Assembly (NCBI GenBank): GCA_022606425.2
Contig: JAHDVF020001251.1
Coordinates: 1,908,501 to 1,972,500, forward strand
Reading direction: 5' to 3'
DNA: 64,000 bases
Origin: Lepidostoma basale
Taxonomy: Eukaryota; Arthropoda; Insecta; Trichoptera; Lepidostomatidae
Under the pieces are notes generated by a model. That model saw only the letters and a program-made list of their open reading frames with translations, did not search any database and was not told where the DNA came from. Position 1 is the stretch's first letter; each line of letters begins with the position of its first letter. Both the position numbers and the translations under genes were made by a program. Of this stretch, positions 10,567 through 21,900 are shown piece by piece.

Positions 10567-10880
10567 ATTCACATTGCATTAATAAAGATCTTCTGCTTAA
10601 TGCTTACACCTAATATTAATAGATGGCGCTAGTTTAGATGAACAAAAACATGTGAAGTGTTCCTCAACAAAGTAGCATATTCATCTTTCAAAAAATTGTC
10701 AAACGTGGTGGTCGTAAGAAGGGCGGAATGGGGAATGTTGTATTACTTAAAGCGATCGCTTAACCCAACCAATGACAGGTCATAAGTCCTGTAAACGCCT
10801 CGATCACCATATTCTGTTTAAAAAAAAAACAATTTACATCTTCGTCTCTATTGAGATAAAATTAATCCCTAAAAAAATCT
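10567..10880 (+). repeat. MITE-A copy
   Basis: Contains attgcattaataaagatctt, atagatggcgctagtttaga, ggtcgtaagaagggcggaat and catcttcgtctctattgaga in consensus order, without the MITE-B insertion. Confidence 0.82.
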
Positions 10881-11227
10881 GATTCTTAGAAGACTTGTTC
10901 TGAAGATGTCAGCCCTTGTCTCAATAATAGTAAAGTTAATTAGTATTTATTTAAATTGTAATATGTTTATCAAACGTATGAAATTACTGTGTTAGCAGGT
11001 ACAAAAGATTGACGCTCCTTTCAATTTCGTCTAGCGATGCGTTGGCCGGATGTATCTTTTGAATACATTCGATTCGATCAGTCGATTCAACAAACAAGAA
11101 ATCGTAAAATATATAATGAAAACGTGATTGCTTTATCTGTTTTACTGTGATTTTTATTTATTTATATAAAATTACAAATACTACAAAAAAGCAAAACAAT
11201 TTTGTTACAAGTATTTTTGCACTTCTT
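10881..11227. other. Unassigned AT-rich sequence
   Basis: Nothing recognised. Confidence 0.4.
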
Positions 11228-12630
11228 CTTATTATTTTTGTCCTGTCACACCTCCGTGGTGCATAGGGTCTCAAGGAACCTTCTCCACCTGACTCTATCG
11301 CATGCCTGATGCCTAACATCGTACCAAGTGAGACCTGCTGCTTTAACCTCGTCCTGCAGGGCTCTTCTCCAGGTGGCTCTAGGTCTGCCTCGCTTCCTCT
11401 TTCCCCCCATAGGGGACCAGTCTAGTGCGCCCTGAGCGATGCAGGCTGGATTTCGTCTCAGAGTGTGACCGATCCATTTGCGTCTAGCGACTTGTTCTCT
11501 AATTGGCTCTTCGCCTGCCATGGTCCAAAGAACGCCATTTGACACTGTTTGAGGCCAATAGATCTTGAATATTGAGCGAAGCCACCTATTTATAAACACC
11601 TGGATTATTACTGTCATCAATTGCTTATTCTTTTTTTTGCTTATTTTATTTAATTATTGTAATTATTATTATTTTTTTTTAACCTCGGCCAATCGTCTCG
11701 ACCGGACGTTGCCGTTTTGTGAAGTCACTTGCCCCTTTGAGGGGATGCCGATTATCTTGCTGGGGGGAGGGGACACTGATCCGCAATGCCGGACCTCGTC
11801 CTCCTCCTGCTTAGTTCAATTGCATTATTTTTCTTCTCTTCAATACGAGTATATATAGAATAAACTTCCTATGTTACCTTCCTTTGTCCACACATTAAAT
11901 AAATTTCCTTATTTCCCCCATCCTGCATTTTGTCTCTCCCCTCCCTCCTGTGCCTCCTGCTGTGCATTATTATTATTTTTTTGTTTATTCTTTCTCTAAC
12001 ATATGTTATTTATGTATCAATTGTGTATTTGCTTTTGCTGTTGTATTGCTATGTGTGTACGGCGGGACATCGAGGGAGGGTAGCGTAGCTTAAATGTGGT
12101 CTGGGTCCCCCTTGGTTTCATATATATATATATATATATATTTTTAACGTAAGTCCCGCATGGACGGGGGACGGGCCTAGGGAGTGCACGAGTGAAGCTG
12201 ACGAAAGGCGCCGCTGCGCCTATAACAGCTTCGGGTAAGCGGAGGGAGCCCTCTATGGCTCGGCCTAAATAAAAAAAAACACCTGGAGTTTTCCAATAAC
12301 GTCCGCGGTAGATTTCCAAGTCTCACATCCGAACAGCAGTACGCCTTTAACGCTACTAGTGGATATTTGGAGCTTGAGCTTTCTCGAAATGATACTGGAA
12401 CGCCATACAGGGCGAAGCATAGCGAAAGCTCCCCTTGCCTTGTTGAGTCTGCTGGCTATATCTTCCTCCGTACCTCCCGAGCCTGCTATCATACTACCGA
12501 GGAAGCAAAAGCTGGTGGTGGTCACAAGGGGGACACCGTGGAGCAAGATTGGGGTGGAGTCATTTGTGGACACTCGTAGGTCTACTGTTTTGGACATATT
12601 TATTTTGAGACCTACTTTTGCCGCTTGGGT
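11228..12630 (-). pseudogene. LINE-epsilon C-terminal region, interrupted by a poly(A) retroelement
   Basis: On the minus strand, 12630-12277 reads MSKTVDLRVSTNDSTPILLH, FCFLGSMIAGSGGTEEDIAS and KGVLLFGCETWKSTADVIGK. After the insertion it continues from 11604 with NRWLRSIFKIYWPQTVSNGV, RRKWIGHTLRRNP, GALDWSP, KRKRGRPRATWRRALQDEVK and a final W..RH..CDRVRWRRFLE. The CETWK..., L..IYWP..I.N..LW and RKWIGHTLR blocks identify an RTE-like family. Further copies are at 61490 and 61772. Confidence 0.87.
11605..12276 (+). mobile_element. 672-bp retroelement with A-tail inserted in LINE-epsilon
   Basis: It is flanked by the 11-bp direct repeat aaacacctgga (11594-11604 and 12277-12287) and ends in a plus-strand tract taaataaaaaaaaa. 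The uninterrupted sequence is seen at 61508-61525. The GC-richer 3' part (12150-12260) has no recognised protein; it may be a SINE or the 3' UTR of a 5'-truncated LINE. A (TA)n run lies at 12120-12140. Confidence 0.8.
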
Positions 12631-12666
12631 ATATACCCATTTTCAACTTCCCATATTAATATACCC

Positions 12667-13190
12667 TAACTAACTAACTAACTAACCATCACGCCGTCTC
12701 CCTGAAGGGGTAGGCAGAAAGAATGGACTGCCACACTTTTCTTTCCTGACATATTTCTCTCGCTTCCGCAACATTCATACATCGTGTCATGCACGCGCGT
12801 CGATTTCTCTGACTCCTCACATGGACTTCCTCTATTTCTGGTTCCATTTACATCATTAACATATAATTTTTTACCATTCTTTCTTCATTCATTCTTTCCA
12901 TATGTCCAAACCATCTTAATGATCCTTTCATTATTTTGTTCATGACACCATCATTCGCACCGCATTCACTTCTTATATTTTCATTCGACACTCTATCATA
13001 CACAGAGTATCCACACATTCGTCTAAGAGATCTCATTTCTACTGCATTTATTCTACTTTCATCCTTATTTTGCCAGTTCCATGCTTCGCTTCCATACATA
13101 AGGGTCGGTAGAAGAACACCATTGTACACTGCCATTCTAGCTTTTTTGGATAGGTTTTTGTTTGCGATGACAACTTTAAGTGCAAAATAT
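12667..13190 (-). pseudogene. LINE-alpha fragment with GTTA tail
   Basis: The minus strand encodes NGVLLPTLMYGSEAWNWQNK, LRRMCGYSVYDRVS and SLRWFGHMERMNEERMV. A deletion removes the GRPRKTW part, and the end RACMTRCMNVAEA is retained. The tail reads ctaactaactaactaac at 12667-12683. Confidence 0.83.
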
Positions 13191-13249
13191 ATCTCATTTT
13201 CATAATATATCCAGCAGCAGAGAGAAGACGGTTGAAGAAGAAGAAGAAC

Positions 13250-13315
13250 ACTGTGGCGGTCTATCTTTTACTTACCCCTCCGAGGAAACTGCGTGATGGT
13301 TAGTTAGTTATCATA
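13250..13315 (+). pseudogene. LINE-alpha 3' scrap with GTTA tail
   Basis: TVWRSIFYLPLRGN-like end followed by gcgtgatggttagttagtta. A (GAA)n run at 13231-13246 just before it is probably the tail of another LINE. Confidence 0.6.
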
Positions 13316-13690
13316 GATGTAGGAAGTTGAAATGGGTATCAGACACTTCCATAAATCATTCAATAATCTCCCTTATAATCTGCGCTACTGTGAATCCAGT
13401 CAGCTGATTCCAGCCGGAATTATTATAGACAATGCTCATGTTGATCAGCAATTTAACAATCAGACGAGTCTCGTGTAGACCGAAAACAGAATTGGCGGGC
13501 CAATCAGAGGCGGTGTTCGTAACCCACCCCTTGATATCACGAGCAGCCATTAGTCGAATTGAGGAAATGCAGTGTGGACGCCATAGATTTTCACTACGCA
13601 TTTACGAGTTGTTGACAATGCTATCAGGAAGGCAGCAATCTCATAATAATGACTAATCAACTGTCTGCGTAGATTGTAGATTGATCCCTC
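13316..13690 (-). other. Coding-like but unassigned stretch
   Basis: The minus strand has partly open frames with non-random residues (KGWVTNTASDWPANSVFGLH, ETRLIVKLLINMS). GC content is higher than the surroundings. I do not recognise the family; retroelement debris is the likely explanation. Confidence 0.3.
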
Positions 13691-13764
13691 GGCATGGATA
13701 TCCAATCGGCTTATTATTCCCACAGCAGACTCATAAGGCATAGACTTGAAGGCATAGACGCTGG

Positions 13765-14140
13765 TGCTAAGATGATTTGTTTGTCAGTCAGCTGTTTGTT
13801 GTATGCAGACGATGTTGTGTTAATCGCTGACAGTAAAGAAAATAAGCAAGTCTTAGTGTCAAGGATGTGTGAGGCATGCAAAAAGAGTGACTTGGTGATG
13901 GATGAGTCTAAATCTAAAGTGATGGTTTTCGAGAAAGAAGAATGTATGACGATTTGTGATATAAGTGCGATGGGCGAGAAATTGGAGCAAGTTACTGAAT
14001 TTACGTATCTGGGAAGCATGTTAACAAGAGACGGAAAAATGGAGAAAGACATCGAAAGGAGGGTTGGTGCTGGAAATAAAATAAATGGCGCATTCAAAGT
14101 CATTACTGCAAATATAAATATATCCACAGAAGCAAAGATG
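13765..14140 (+). pseudogene. LINE-alpha reverse transcriptase palm to connection region
   Basis: The only LINE-alpha piece here that keeps the catalytic YADDVVLIADSK motif (codons from 13802). It goes on with DLVMDESKSKVMVFEKEECM, LEQVTEFTYLGSMLTRDGKM and ERRVGAGNKINGAFKVI. The frame is open throughout but is truncated at both ends by other repeats. Confidence 0.87.
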
Positions 14141-14194
14141 TTATTTATTATTATTATTTTGTTGAATCGCTCTTTACATCATTACAGCGCGAGC

Positions 14195-14357
14195 CAAATC
14201 GGTGTAAAGGGTATAGCTATCATATTGATTCTCTTGATATTTGATAGGTAGCTAATCTATCGTCATTTTATTGTCACGTGAATTCTACACCAGCCGGGAA
14301 CCGAAACGTAATCTTCGGTGTGGCAGTCGTAGCTCTTGCCACTATGGTCGTCAAGAT
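14195..14357 (-). mobile_element. SINE-1, partial copy
   Basis: Reverse complement of the SINE-1 body and head: tattgtcacgtgaattctac, then a mutated B box (gggaaccgaaacg) and A box. Both promoter boxes are degraded. Confidence 0.78.
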
Positions 14358-14369
14358 AAAAACATTTCA

Positions 14370-14612
14370 AATATTAGATAATCCATTATTTTGGCGGAAA
14401 AGCTATGATATTTCAACATTATTATCTGTTTAAATAAAAACACTTATAAAATATCACAATTGATTATATTTCTTTTGAAATTGTCGCGACAGCTATTTCG
14501 CTAACCGATGTTAGCATCATCAGGTGTTATTATCAACTGTGCGCGTACAATCGCGACAATTTCAAAATAAATATAATAAATTGTGATATTCTATAACAGT
14601 GTTTTAATTTAA
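14370..14612. repeat. Foldback element E copy
   Basis: Inverted arms around gaaattgtcgcgac / gcgacaatttcaaaat, with the marker sequences cagctatttcgctaac and gatgttagcatcatcagg. A second copy is at 32755-33310. Confidence 0.65.
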
Positions 14613-15060
14613 ACGTTTTCCTCGGCCTTCCTCTATTTCTAGGTCCTTTAAGCTCATGCTTTCAACGCCTATATTAAAATACTCGTATATATGTAAAACT
14701 AACTAAGTAACTTACCATCACGCCGTCACTCCGAATGGGTAGGCAGAAAGAATGGACTGCCACACTTTTCTTTCCTGTCATACTTCTCTTGTTCCTCAAC
14801 ATTCATACATCGTGTCATGCACGCACGTCGATGTGTCGTGTCATGTGCCACGTTTTCCTTGGCTTTCCTCTATTTCTAGTTATTCCATATTATAATATAG
14901 TATAATATAATTTCTTTGATAACATTCTGCAGTTCTTGCTGGAGTTGGATTGTTTTAAGTGCCTAATTAAATTTAATTAAAAGAATACGTGGAACAATAA
15001 ATTAAAGACAAAAGTCCGGATTTTATATCATTTTAGATTTTTTTGTTGACGTTTTAGTTA
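14613..15060. other. LINE-alpha scraps and unassigned sequence
   Basis: 14700-14890 holds a short minus-strand LINE-alpha 3' end (tail ctaactaagtaac, then accatcacgccgtcact and catacatcgtgtcatgcacg). The rest is AT-rich and unassigned. Confidence 0.6.
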
Positions 15061-15071
15061 CTAAGTGTGCG

Positions 15072-15205
15072 CGGGAGATGCCTATTGGTGGCGATGAGGT
15101 TCGCAACCCATCACACCACTTCTCCCGCGGGGGCGAAAATAGATGGATGTCGCATACCAAAGTGTGTTCTGTAATTGGTTAGTTAGTCAGTTAGTTAGTT
15201 AGTTA
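15072..15205 (+). repeat. GC-rich hairpin block followed by a GTTA tail
   Basis: gggagatgcctattggtggc ... acttctcccgcggg forms a stem. After about 45 bp comes ggttagttagtcagttagttagttagttag. The same block, inverted, lies at 26027-26085, also near a GTTA-type tail, which suggests a small retroposon that uses the LINE-alpha 3' end. Confidence 0.55.
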
Positions 15206-15244
15206 GTATATGTACATATACATATATGAACATATTATTTCCCG

Positions 15245-16030
15245 GTATTTTAATCAAAACAAATTAAATCAGTTTATTTCATCAACAGACATTATAAAAT
15301 TAATTTTTAAGGCATCTATTGAGAACAGGTCAAATAATATATTGTGTATAGTATACTACCAGAAACGCATGAGAGATGGTCCAACATTAGGAAGACAGGA
15401 TACTCTCCAGAATTAAGAGTATTTGCCTTCTGAACGTACTTTCACTAAAATGAAAGACGTCGATCTCCGAGGAGACCGCGTTCAGCAGACTAATTGCTCT
15501 TCCCACCGGTGTCACCAGGGGCAGATTGGTTCTGGCGGCCGGTAGGTAAAACAATCTATTCTGTCGCTGTCGGAGATATCTATCGGGGACAAAAAGCCGA
15601 ACACCCTCCAGTACCGCCGAGTTCTCGAAGTATCCCCTAATTAAGTAAGAAATGGGTAATTAGATGTCCATCTCTTCGAAGCTGTAGAGAATTGGTTCCG
15701 AGCATTCTCAAAAGAAATGCCGTGGGATAGAGCCATGGATAACTACCATACTCCCTCATGTAGAGATACCTCAGAAAATTTTTCTGGACCCTCTCCAGCA
15801 TAACGGAATATCTCGCCTCGTGAGGACTCCATATCACAGAACCACTTTCGAGTCTGGTCCAAACTAACGCGTTGTACCTATAGGACTCTGAGCACATTGG
15901 GATCTCTGAAAACTCTGCCGGTCCGGACGATGAACCTCAACATCCTCAGTGCAGTGCCACCAATCCTCTCGATATGTGCACGAAAAGTCAGTCTACTCTC
16001 ATAGATGATCCCGAGATATATCATCGTAAA
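15245..16030 (-). pseudogene. LINE-zeta C-terminal fragment
   Basis: The minus strand reads NALVWTRLESGSVIWSPHEA, RYSVMLERVQKNFLRYLYMR, EYGSYPWLYPTAFLLRMLG, then frameshifted domains as in the copy at 8485. It extends about 200 bp further 5' (FRAHIERIGGTALR-like at 15900-15990). Confidence 0.82.
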
Positions 16031-16404
16031 TAATGATTTTGATTACCCAATAAAACCTTATTTCTTGAGTGAAAATACGAAATTTTTTTAAGCTAGCTAA
16101 TAGTGTAATTACTTTTATTCATATTCAATATATTTGTATATACTGTATTTAAATTGAGTTTTTCGATCTAAATTCGACGGTTAAGAACATAATTGAATTA
16201 CAAAAGACAAAAAACTGATTTGCATTCGAATGTTGCCACAGTCGCAAAAAATATTTGCGTCACAGGTCTGCCAATATCACTATAATGAATCAATAGAGTA
16301 CTTAACTTAATTTCACGAAAAAATATCCACGAAAATAATATATCAGGGTGTCTGACGCATCTGGTCTGGAAGAACAAGCACATGCGTATTGACAGCAAGG
16401 TCAG
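16031..16404. other. Unassigned AT-rich sequence
   Basis: Nothing recognised. Confidence 0.4.
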
Positions 16405-16680
16405 AATTTATATATGACATGCGTGCGACCTATCATGACGTACGCTGTAGAGACGCGGGCCGACACTATACGAACCAAGGGACTACTAAGAACATCAGAG
16501 ATGAGGGTCCTAAGATCAATTACTGGAAAAACTCTCTAGGATCGTGTCCGTAACGCAGACATAAGAAAAACTTGCGAAATAGAGGATATTGTTCGGTGGA
16601 GTAGATCCAGAAGAAGATACTGGAGGGACCATGTAGCCAGAATGGATGTTGACAGACTCGCATACACTTCAAGTACCTCT
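16405..16680 (+). pseudogene. LINE-gamma fragment
   Basis: It reads MRACDLSRRTLRRRAGRHY-like frames with RTKGLLRTSEMRVLRSITGK, a stop, DRVRNADIRKTCEIEDIVRW and SRSRRRYWRDHVARMDVDRL. Interrupted by one stop codon and truncated. Confidence 0.78.
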
Positions 16681-16704
16681 TCAGCGTTGCAGAATTTGCG
16701 AATT

Positions 16705-17190
16705 TATTCATTCGGTACCCTTATGTATGGAAGCGAAGCATGGAATTGGCAGAAGAAGGACGAGAGCAGAATAAATGCGGTAGAGATGAAGTCCCTAAGA
16801 CGTATGTGTGGTAGAACGATGTACGACAGAATCTCAAATGTTGATATTTGAAAGGAATGTAGAGCGAAAGAAGGTATTAAAAACAAAATTATGAAAGGAT
16901 CGCTGCGTTGGTTCAGACATATGTTTAGGTGTAGGTGAAGAAAGAATGGTTAAAAAAGTATACGTTAACGATGTAAATGGAGTACGGAGTCGAGGTAGAC
17001 CGACGAAAACATGGCATAATAAAATTTTAAAGGTTGGTAATGTTAGAAGCCGGAAGAATCGACGTGCGTGTTTGACTTGCTGTATGAATGCAAAGGAAGC
17101 TATGTCCGGATAGAATAATGTGGCGGTACATTCTCTCTGCCTACCCCTGTGGAGAAACGGTGTGATGGTTTGTTTGTTTGTTTGTTTCAT
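16705..17190 (+). pseudogene. LINE-alpha fragment with GTTT tail
   Basis: It encodes FGTLMYGSEAWNWQKKDESR, INAVEMKSLRRMCGRTMYDR, then after stops KGSLRWFRHM, GRPTKTWHNKI and RACLTCCMNAKEA, ending gtgatggtttgtttgtttgtttg. The tail unit is GTTT and not GTTA. Confidence 0.82.
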
Positions 17191-17504
17191 TGGGTATCCT
17201 ATCTCTCATTTCTGCTACTCTTAAGATATGTTTGGTTCTGACTGTGTCTGATCTTGCTTATTTTATAAATTATTTGAAATGTACCCCATACTAAGCCGTA
17301 TTTATACAGGTTTTTTGCACATGGTAACACCTGTCACCATTTTGTCTCGCTTGTTGAATGGCGATTTGGTTTTATTTTACACAAACTCTTTTATTATGCA
17401 ATCAATCGTTGGTGCTTTGAATTAATCTTATGATACTCTCCATTGAGAGAGAAATACATTTATAATTTTCATTTACAGCTAGTTGTTCAGCTGCGTTAAA
17501 TAGC
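17191..17504. other. Unassigned sequence
   Basis: Nothing recognised. Confidence 0.4.
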
Positions 17505-18320
17505 TTATCTATAATTATGCGCGGTAAACCTGTGTATGATAGAGTGTCGAATGAAAATGTAAGAAGTGAGTGCGGTGTGAATGAAAGTGTTATGAACAAA
17601 ATATTGAAAGGAACGTTACGATGAAAATCAAAGACATGGCCATTAAGAGTAAAATGAGAATCTATAAAGCATGCGTAAGACCAATAATAAGACCAATATG
17701 CGTCGAAGCAAGGGCAGACACAGTAAGGACCAAACAACTTTTGAGGACTTCCGAGATGAAGACACTGAGGACGATAGCAGGCAAGACACTGAGAGATCGC
17801 GTGAGGAACACCAGAATAAGAGAGACATGTGAGGTTGAGGATATTATAAGATGGAGCAGACAGCGAAAAAGGGACTGGTACGGTCATGTTCAAAGAATGG
17901 ACACCACCAGACTCCCCTATATTGCATTGCATAATTGGCCTCATAAGACTCGTCCTCGTAGAAGACCTCCTAAAAGATGGAAGGATAGCTGGGAGTATAC
18001 CTCACAGGAAGAGCAACACTCTGGAGAACAGACCACATAGGTCTACAACAAGGAAGAAGAAGAAGACATTACGATGGTTTGGACACACGGAAAGAATGAA
18101 TGAAGAAATAATGGTAAAAAAAAGTATATGTTTACGATGTAAATTGAAATAGAAATAGAGGAAGACCGAGGAAAACGTGGCATGGTAAAATAAATCAAAT
18201 TTTGAATTTCGGCCACGCGAGGAGTCGTAGAAACCGACGTGCGTACATGACACAATGTATGAATGTTGAGAAAGCTATTGAAATATGTCAGGAAAGAAAA
18301 AGTGTGTCAGTTCATTCTTT
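17505..18320 (+). pseudogene. LINE-alpha fragment split by a LINE-gamma insertion
   Basis: 17505-17623 carries ...GKPVYDRVSNENVRSECGVN, ESVMNKILKG. The sequence resumes at 18069 with LRWFGHTERMNEEIMVKK, GRPRKTWHGKINQI-like frames and RAYMTQCMNVEKA. The join at ttacgatg is duplicated on both sides of the inserted element. Confidence 0.82.
17624..18068 (+). mobile_element. LINE-gamma 3' copy, 445 bp, with TSD ttacgatg
   Basis: It encodes MAIKSKMRIYKACVRPIIRP, RADTVRTKQLLRTSEMKTLR, TIAGKTLRDRVRNTRIRETC, EVEDIIRWSRQRKRDWYGHV and RLPYIALHNWPHKTRPRRRP, PKRWKDSWEYTSQEEQ, in one open frame. The tail is (GAA)n. The 8-bp direct repeat ttacgatg (17616-17623, 18069-18076) flanks it. A 5'-truncated RTE-like insertion, relatively young because the frame is intact. 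Confidence 0.87.
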
Positions 18321-18690
18321 CTGACACACCTCTCTAGTTTTCACTATATTCATACAGCGATTTATATATGCACGTCGATTGTTCCGACATCTAACATGGC
18401 TGATCTTCAAAATTTAATGAATATGGTCATGCCATGTTTTTATCGAGATCGTATTATGTATATACATCGTTAAATAATACTTTCTTCCTTCATTCATGCG
18501 TTTCGTGTGACCAAACCAACGCAGCGATCCTTTCTTATTTTTGTTCATATTTTTTTTACACTGTTACATTGTTTTACCACACATACCTCTAAGGAATCTC
18601 ATTTCTATCGCATTTATTCTGCTCTCATCCTTTTTCTAACAGTTCCATACATAAGGGTTGGAATCATAACTCCATTTTGAACGGCCATCG
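18321..18690 (-). pseudogene. LINE-alpha fragment, divergent copy
   Basis: Minus-strand remains of NRxACxxxxMN..., HGMTIFIKF-like, SLRWFGHTKRMNE and an ESRINAIEMRFLRGMCGKT block. It abuts the plus-strand copy ending at 18320, so the two 3' ends face each other. Heavily mutated. Confidence 0.65.
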
Positions 18691-18721
18691 ATACTTATAG
18701 ATATATTTTATTTGTTTCTAG

Positions 18722-18972
18722 TCAAATCTACTGCTATGGACCGCTCTTGGACACCATCCAGATGGCCGGGATCTACAAGGACTCGAAGACCTTCGTGGAT
18801 ATGAAGATGAAGCAATCTGAGGATGCCACGCTTCGTCTGTTCCATCTCATGATGAACCGGACACGGGAAAATCCGAGCCGATCCGACATAGAGCTATTCG
18901 TCAGGGACAACTTTGAAAAGGAGGGTTCAGAGTTTGAGGAATGGATCCCGGACGATTGGAAGAAGAGACCAG
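18722..18972 (+). CDS. Treh: Trehalase exon (first one visible), phase 2 in / phase 1 out
   Basis: Acceptor is a T-rich tract ending ctag at 18718-18721; donor is cag|gtcagt at 18972/18973. It encodes IYCYGPLLDTIQMAGIYKDS, then TFVDMK, the conserved N-terminal block of insect trehalases, and ends ...DDWKKRP. The exon starts with the last base of a split codon, so an upstream coding exon must exist. A start at the TTG inside the exon is not credible because the conserved IYCYGP block lies before it. Confidence 0.95.
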
Positions 18973-21900
18973 GTCAGTTCTATTTAATATTACTAATTAC
19001 AACCCGTGCAATATTCACGGAAGTAAAGATTTTTTACCCCTTAAAAACTTGGCTTACTGTACAATCATAATCAGTAACTTGGATGAATTTGATTATTTAG
19101 ATAGTATGTTTACAAAGGATGGGAGGGTGGAGAAGGTTATTGAAAGAAGAGTTGGGGCAGGAAACAGAGTAAATGGTGCACTTAAAGTTGTCATCTCTAA
19201 GTGATCTCTGTAAGATCTCTGTAAGTCTCTCTAAGTGATCTCTAAGTGATCTCTGTAAATATAAGAAGTGGATGTGGTGCGAATGAAAAAAATAATGAAA
19301 GGTTTATTAAGATGGTTTGGACACATGGAAAGAATGAGTGAAGACAGAATGGTAAAGAAGTTATATGTAAACGGCGTGAACGGGGCTAGAAATAGAGGAA
19401 GGCCGAGCAAAACGTGGCACGATCAAATCAATCAAATATTAAATGTCGGTCACGTGAGGAGTCGGAGAAATCGACGTGCGTGCATGACAAGATGTATGAA
19501 TGTAGAGGAAGCTAGAACAGTATGTCAGGACAGAACAGTGTGGCGTTCCATTCTTTCTGCCTACCCCTCCGGGGAGACGGCGTGATGGTTAGTTAGTTAG
19601 TTAATTAGTAAAATTTCATATAAATATTTTTTTACACACACACGTTAAAAATTTCACAATTAACAACACCAAATTGTTCTCCTTTTGTTTTCTACACGTC
19701 TGTCATACAAAAAAACAAAATAATCAGAACGAAGTTCAAAATCAGAACAAAATTTAAAGAAGTATTCCTCTCTCGTTCTCTTGTATTCAAAATATCCTCG
19801 TACTCTTTCTTGATGAAAAAAATATTGAAATTTCATTGTAGAAGTTTATTGTAAATATTGACAGTTAAAAATGTACTAAATTTTAACAATAAATTAAAAC
19901 AGATTGATCACTTACATACTAAAGAGGATGGAGCTATGTATAAAGGTGGAGGGGGTATAATTAGGATTGAGGAGAGGGGAGATGTTTTGTGTATATATTA
20001 TAATAGGTACTTAAATATATATACTTTACGATTTTTTTAGTATCCAGGATATGAGGATGATGAGGTCCCTAAGACGTACGTGTGGTAGAACGATATACGA
20101 CAGAATCTCAAATGCTGATATTAGAAAGGAATGCAGAGCGAAAGAAGTATTATGAACAAAATTATGAAAGGATCGCTGCGTTGGTTCGGACATATGGATC
20201 GTATGGATGGAGAACCAATGGCTAAGAAAGTATACGTTAAGAGTCGAGGCAGACCGAGGAAAACATGGCATGACCAAATTAATCAAATTTTAAAGGTTGG
20301 TCATGTTAGAAGTCGGTAGAATCGACGTGCGTGTATGACTCGCTGTATGAATGTGGAGGAAGCTAGAGAGGTGTGCCAGGATAGAGTAGTGTGGCGGTCC
20401 ATTCTCTCTGCCTACCCCTACGGGGAAACGGCCTGATGTTTTTTTTTTTAAAAGACTAACATCAAGGATTTATATCAATGATATTAGAATTTATTTTACA
20501 ATCTTCAATGTGAGCAGAAAATAGCTCATTATTATGAAGAAGGAATCTGGTCGTGTCCAGGCATGAACCCATGCCCCCTGGATCAGGAGCCAAGTGTTCT
20601 ATTCCCTTTTATTTTTGTTTTTGTTGATTTGATTTGATAAATAAAGTCGCTGCTACCAAGATTTTAGAATATTTTTTTGTATTGTTTTGGCAAGTTTTTT
20701 TCTATTATTTCAACCCGGATACCTTACATTGGCGGGAATTTTGTAAAACTATAACTCGACATTGTTTTTTATGTAAAGATTTTTCCTATTATATTAAAAT
20801 AAAAGGGTCACCATTTGCTCTACACTAACCCTACTTCCACAATGATGTATTCAAATTCAAATTCGCAATTCCAATGTTCCGAGCTTGCTTTTGTTTTCAC
20901 GATATAATTGTAAATAGAACTAACTTTTGCCCGTGTATTGTTTTCTTTTGTTTACCTTCATAACAAAAGTATGATATATCGTTTTGACGTCACAAATAGG
21001 ACATATGTTTATCATGGCCAGAGCCAAGGTATATAGAATAATATGGTAAGATATTGCGCACGTAGCATGCTATCCCTTTCTAATAATTTGCTGTCAAGTG
21101 ACGTCATGTGGTGAACTCGAAATCGAAACGAAACTATAAACAAACCTAAATAACTATAAACAAGCTAAATCAAATGGAGTTGATTTGCCATATCCAGTTA
21201 AAAATCTTTTTTATCGATGTAAAATGTTTTTCAAAATAAGAACAATGAACTTAAAGCTCATTGAAGATGCTAACTCTAAAAAAAGAAAAATAAAAAAAAC
21301 AATAACTTAAATAAAGAAAACGATTTGTCATAATTTATTTAATACAATTACAAAAACTTCTTTTAATTAGACGTAATAAATAAACAAAGAAAAATTCCAT
21401 ACCCAATGTATAAATATATACTCAACTCATACTACACTACCTAATGCTTGGGTCTCCACGTGACGTAGCTGCGCAGTAGATGTCAAAAATAAAACGCGGA
21501 ATATCTTACCATATTTATTCTATATACCTTGGGCCAGAGCTATATTATATGTCATATTGTCTGCTAATTATCAAGTTCATTGTCTTAAAAAAGCGTCTTA
21601 CTTAACCTTTCCCTTACGGTGCTAAAATAAAAACATGCGTTCCGGTGTAGGGTAGTCAGTACGCGTTAAAAAATTAGCGATTTTAAATCGGAAAAATAGG
21701 AACATTCATAGCTTATATAATTATAATTGAAGTCAAAAATTATAATAATTGAGATTTAATTGCTAAAAACATAAAAAAAAAAAAAAACATCTGGCAACGC
21801 TCACGGAACGGGCATAGACCCGCTCTGGTTGCAAGCCCGAAAGCGACTGCCGGCGGCGGCGGGACGGCCGAGAGTGAGAACATTGAGCTAGAACATATGC

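Noticed and set aside
17621..18040. 139-codon open frame as a host gene
   Set aside because: It is LINE-gamma, flanked by a target-site duplication and ending in a GAA tail; other copies are broken.
18747..19070. Trehalase first exon read as an ORF starting at TTG and running to 19070
   Set aside because: Conserved trehalase sequence starts before the TTG, and the frame after 18972 is intron; the donor cag|gtcagt joins in phase to exon 2.
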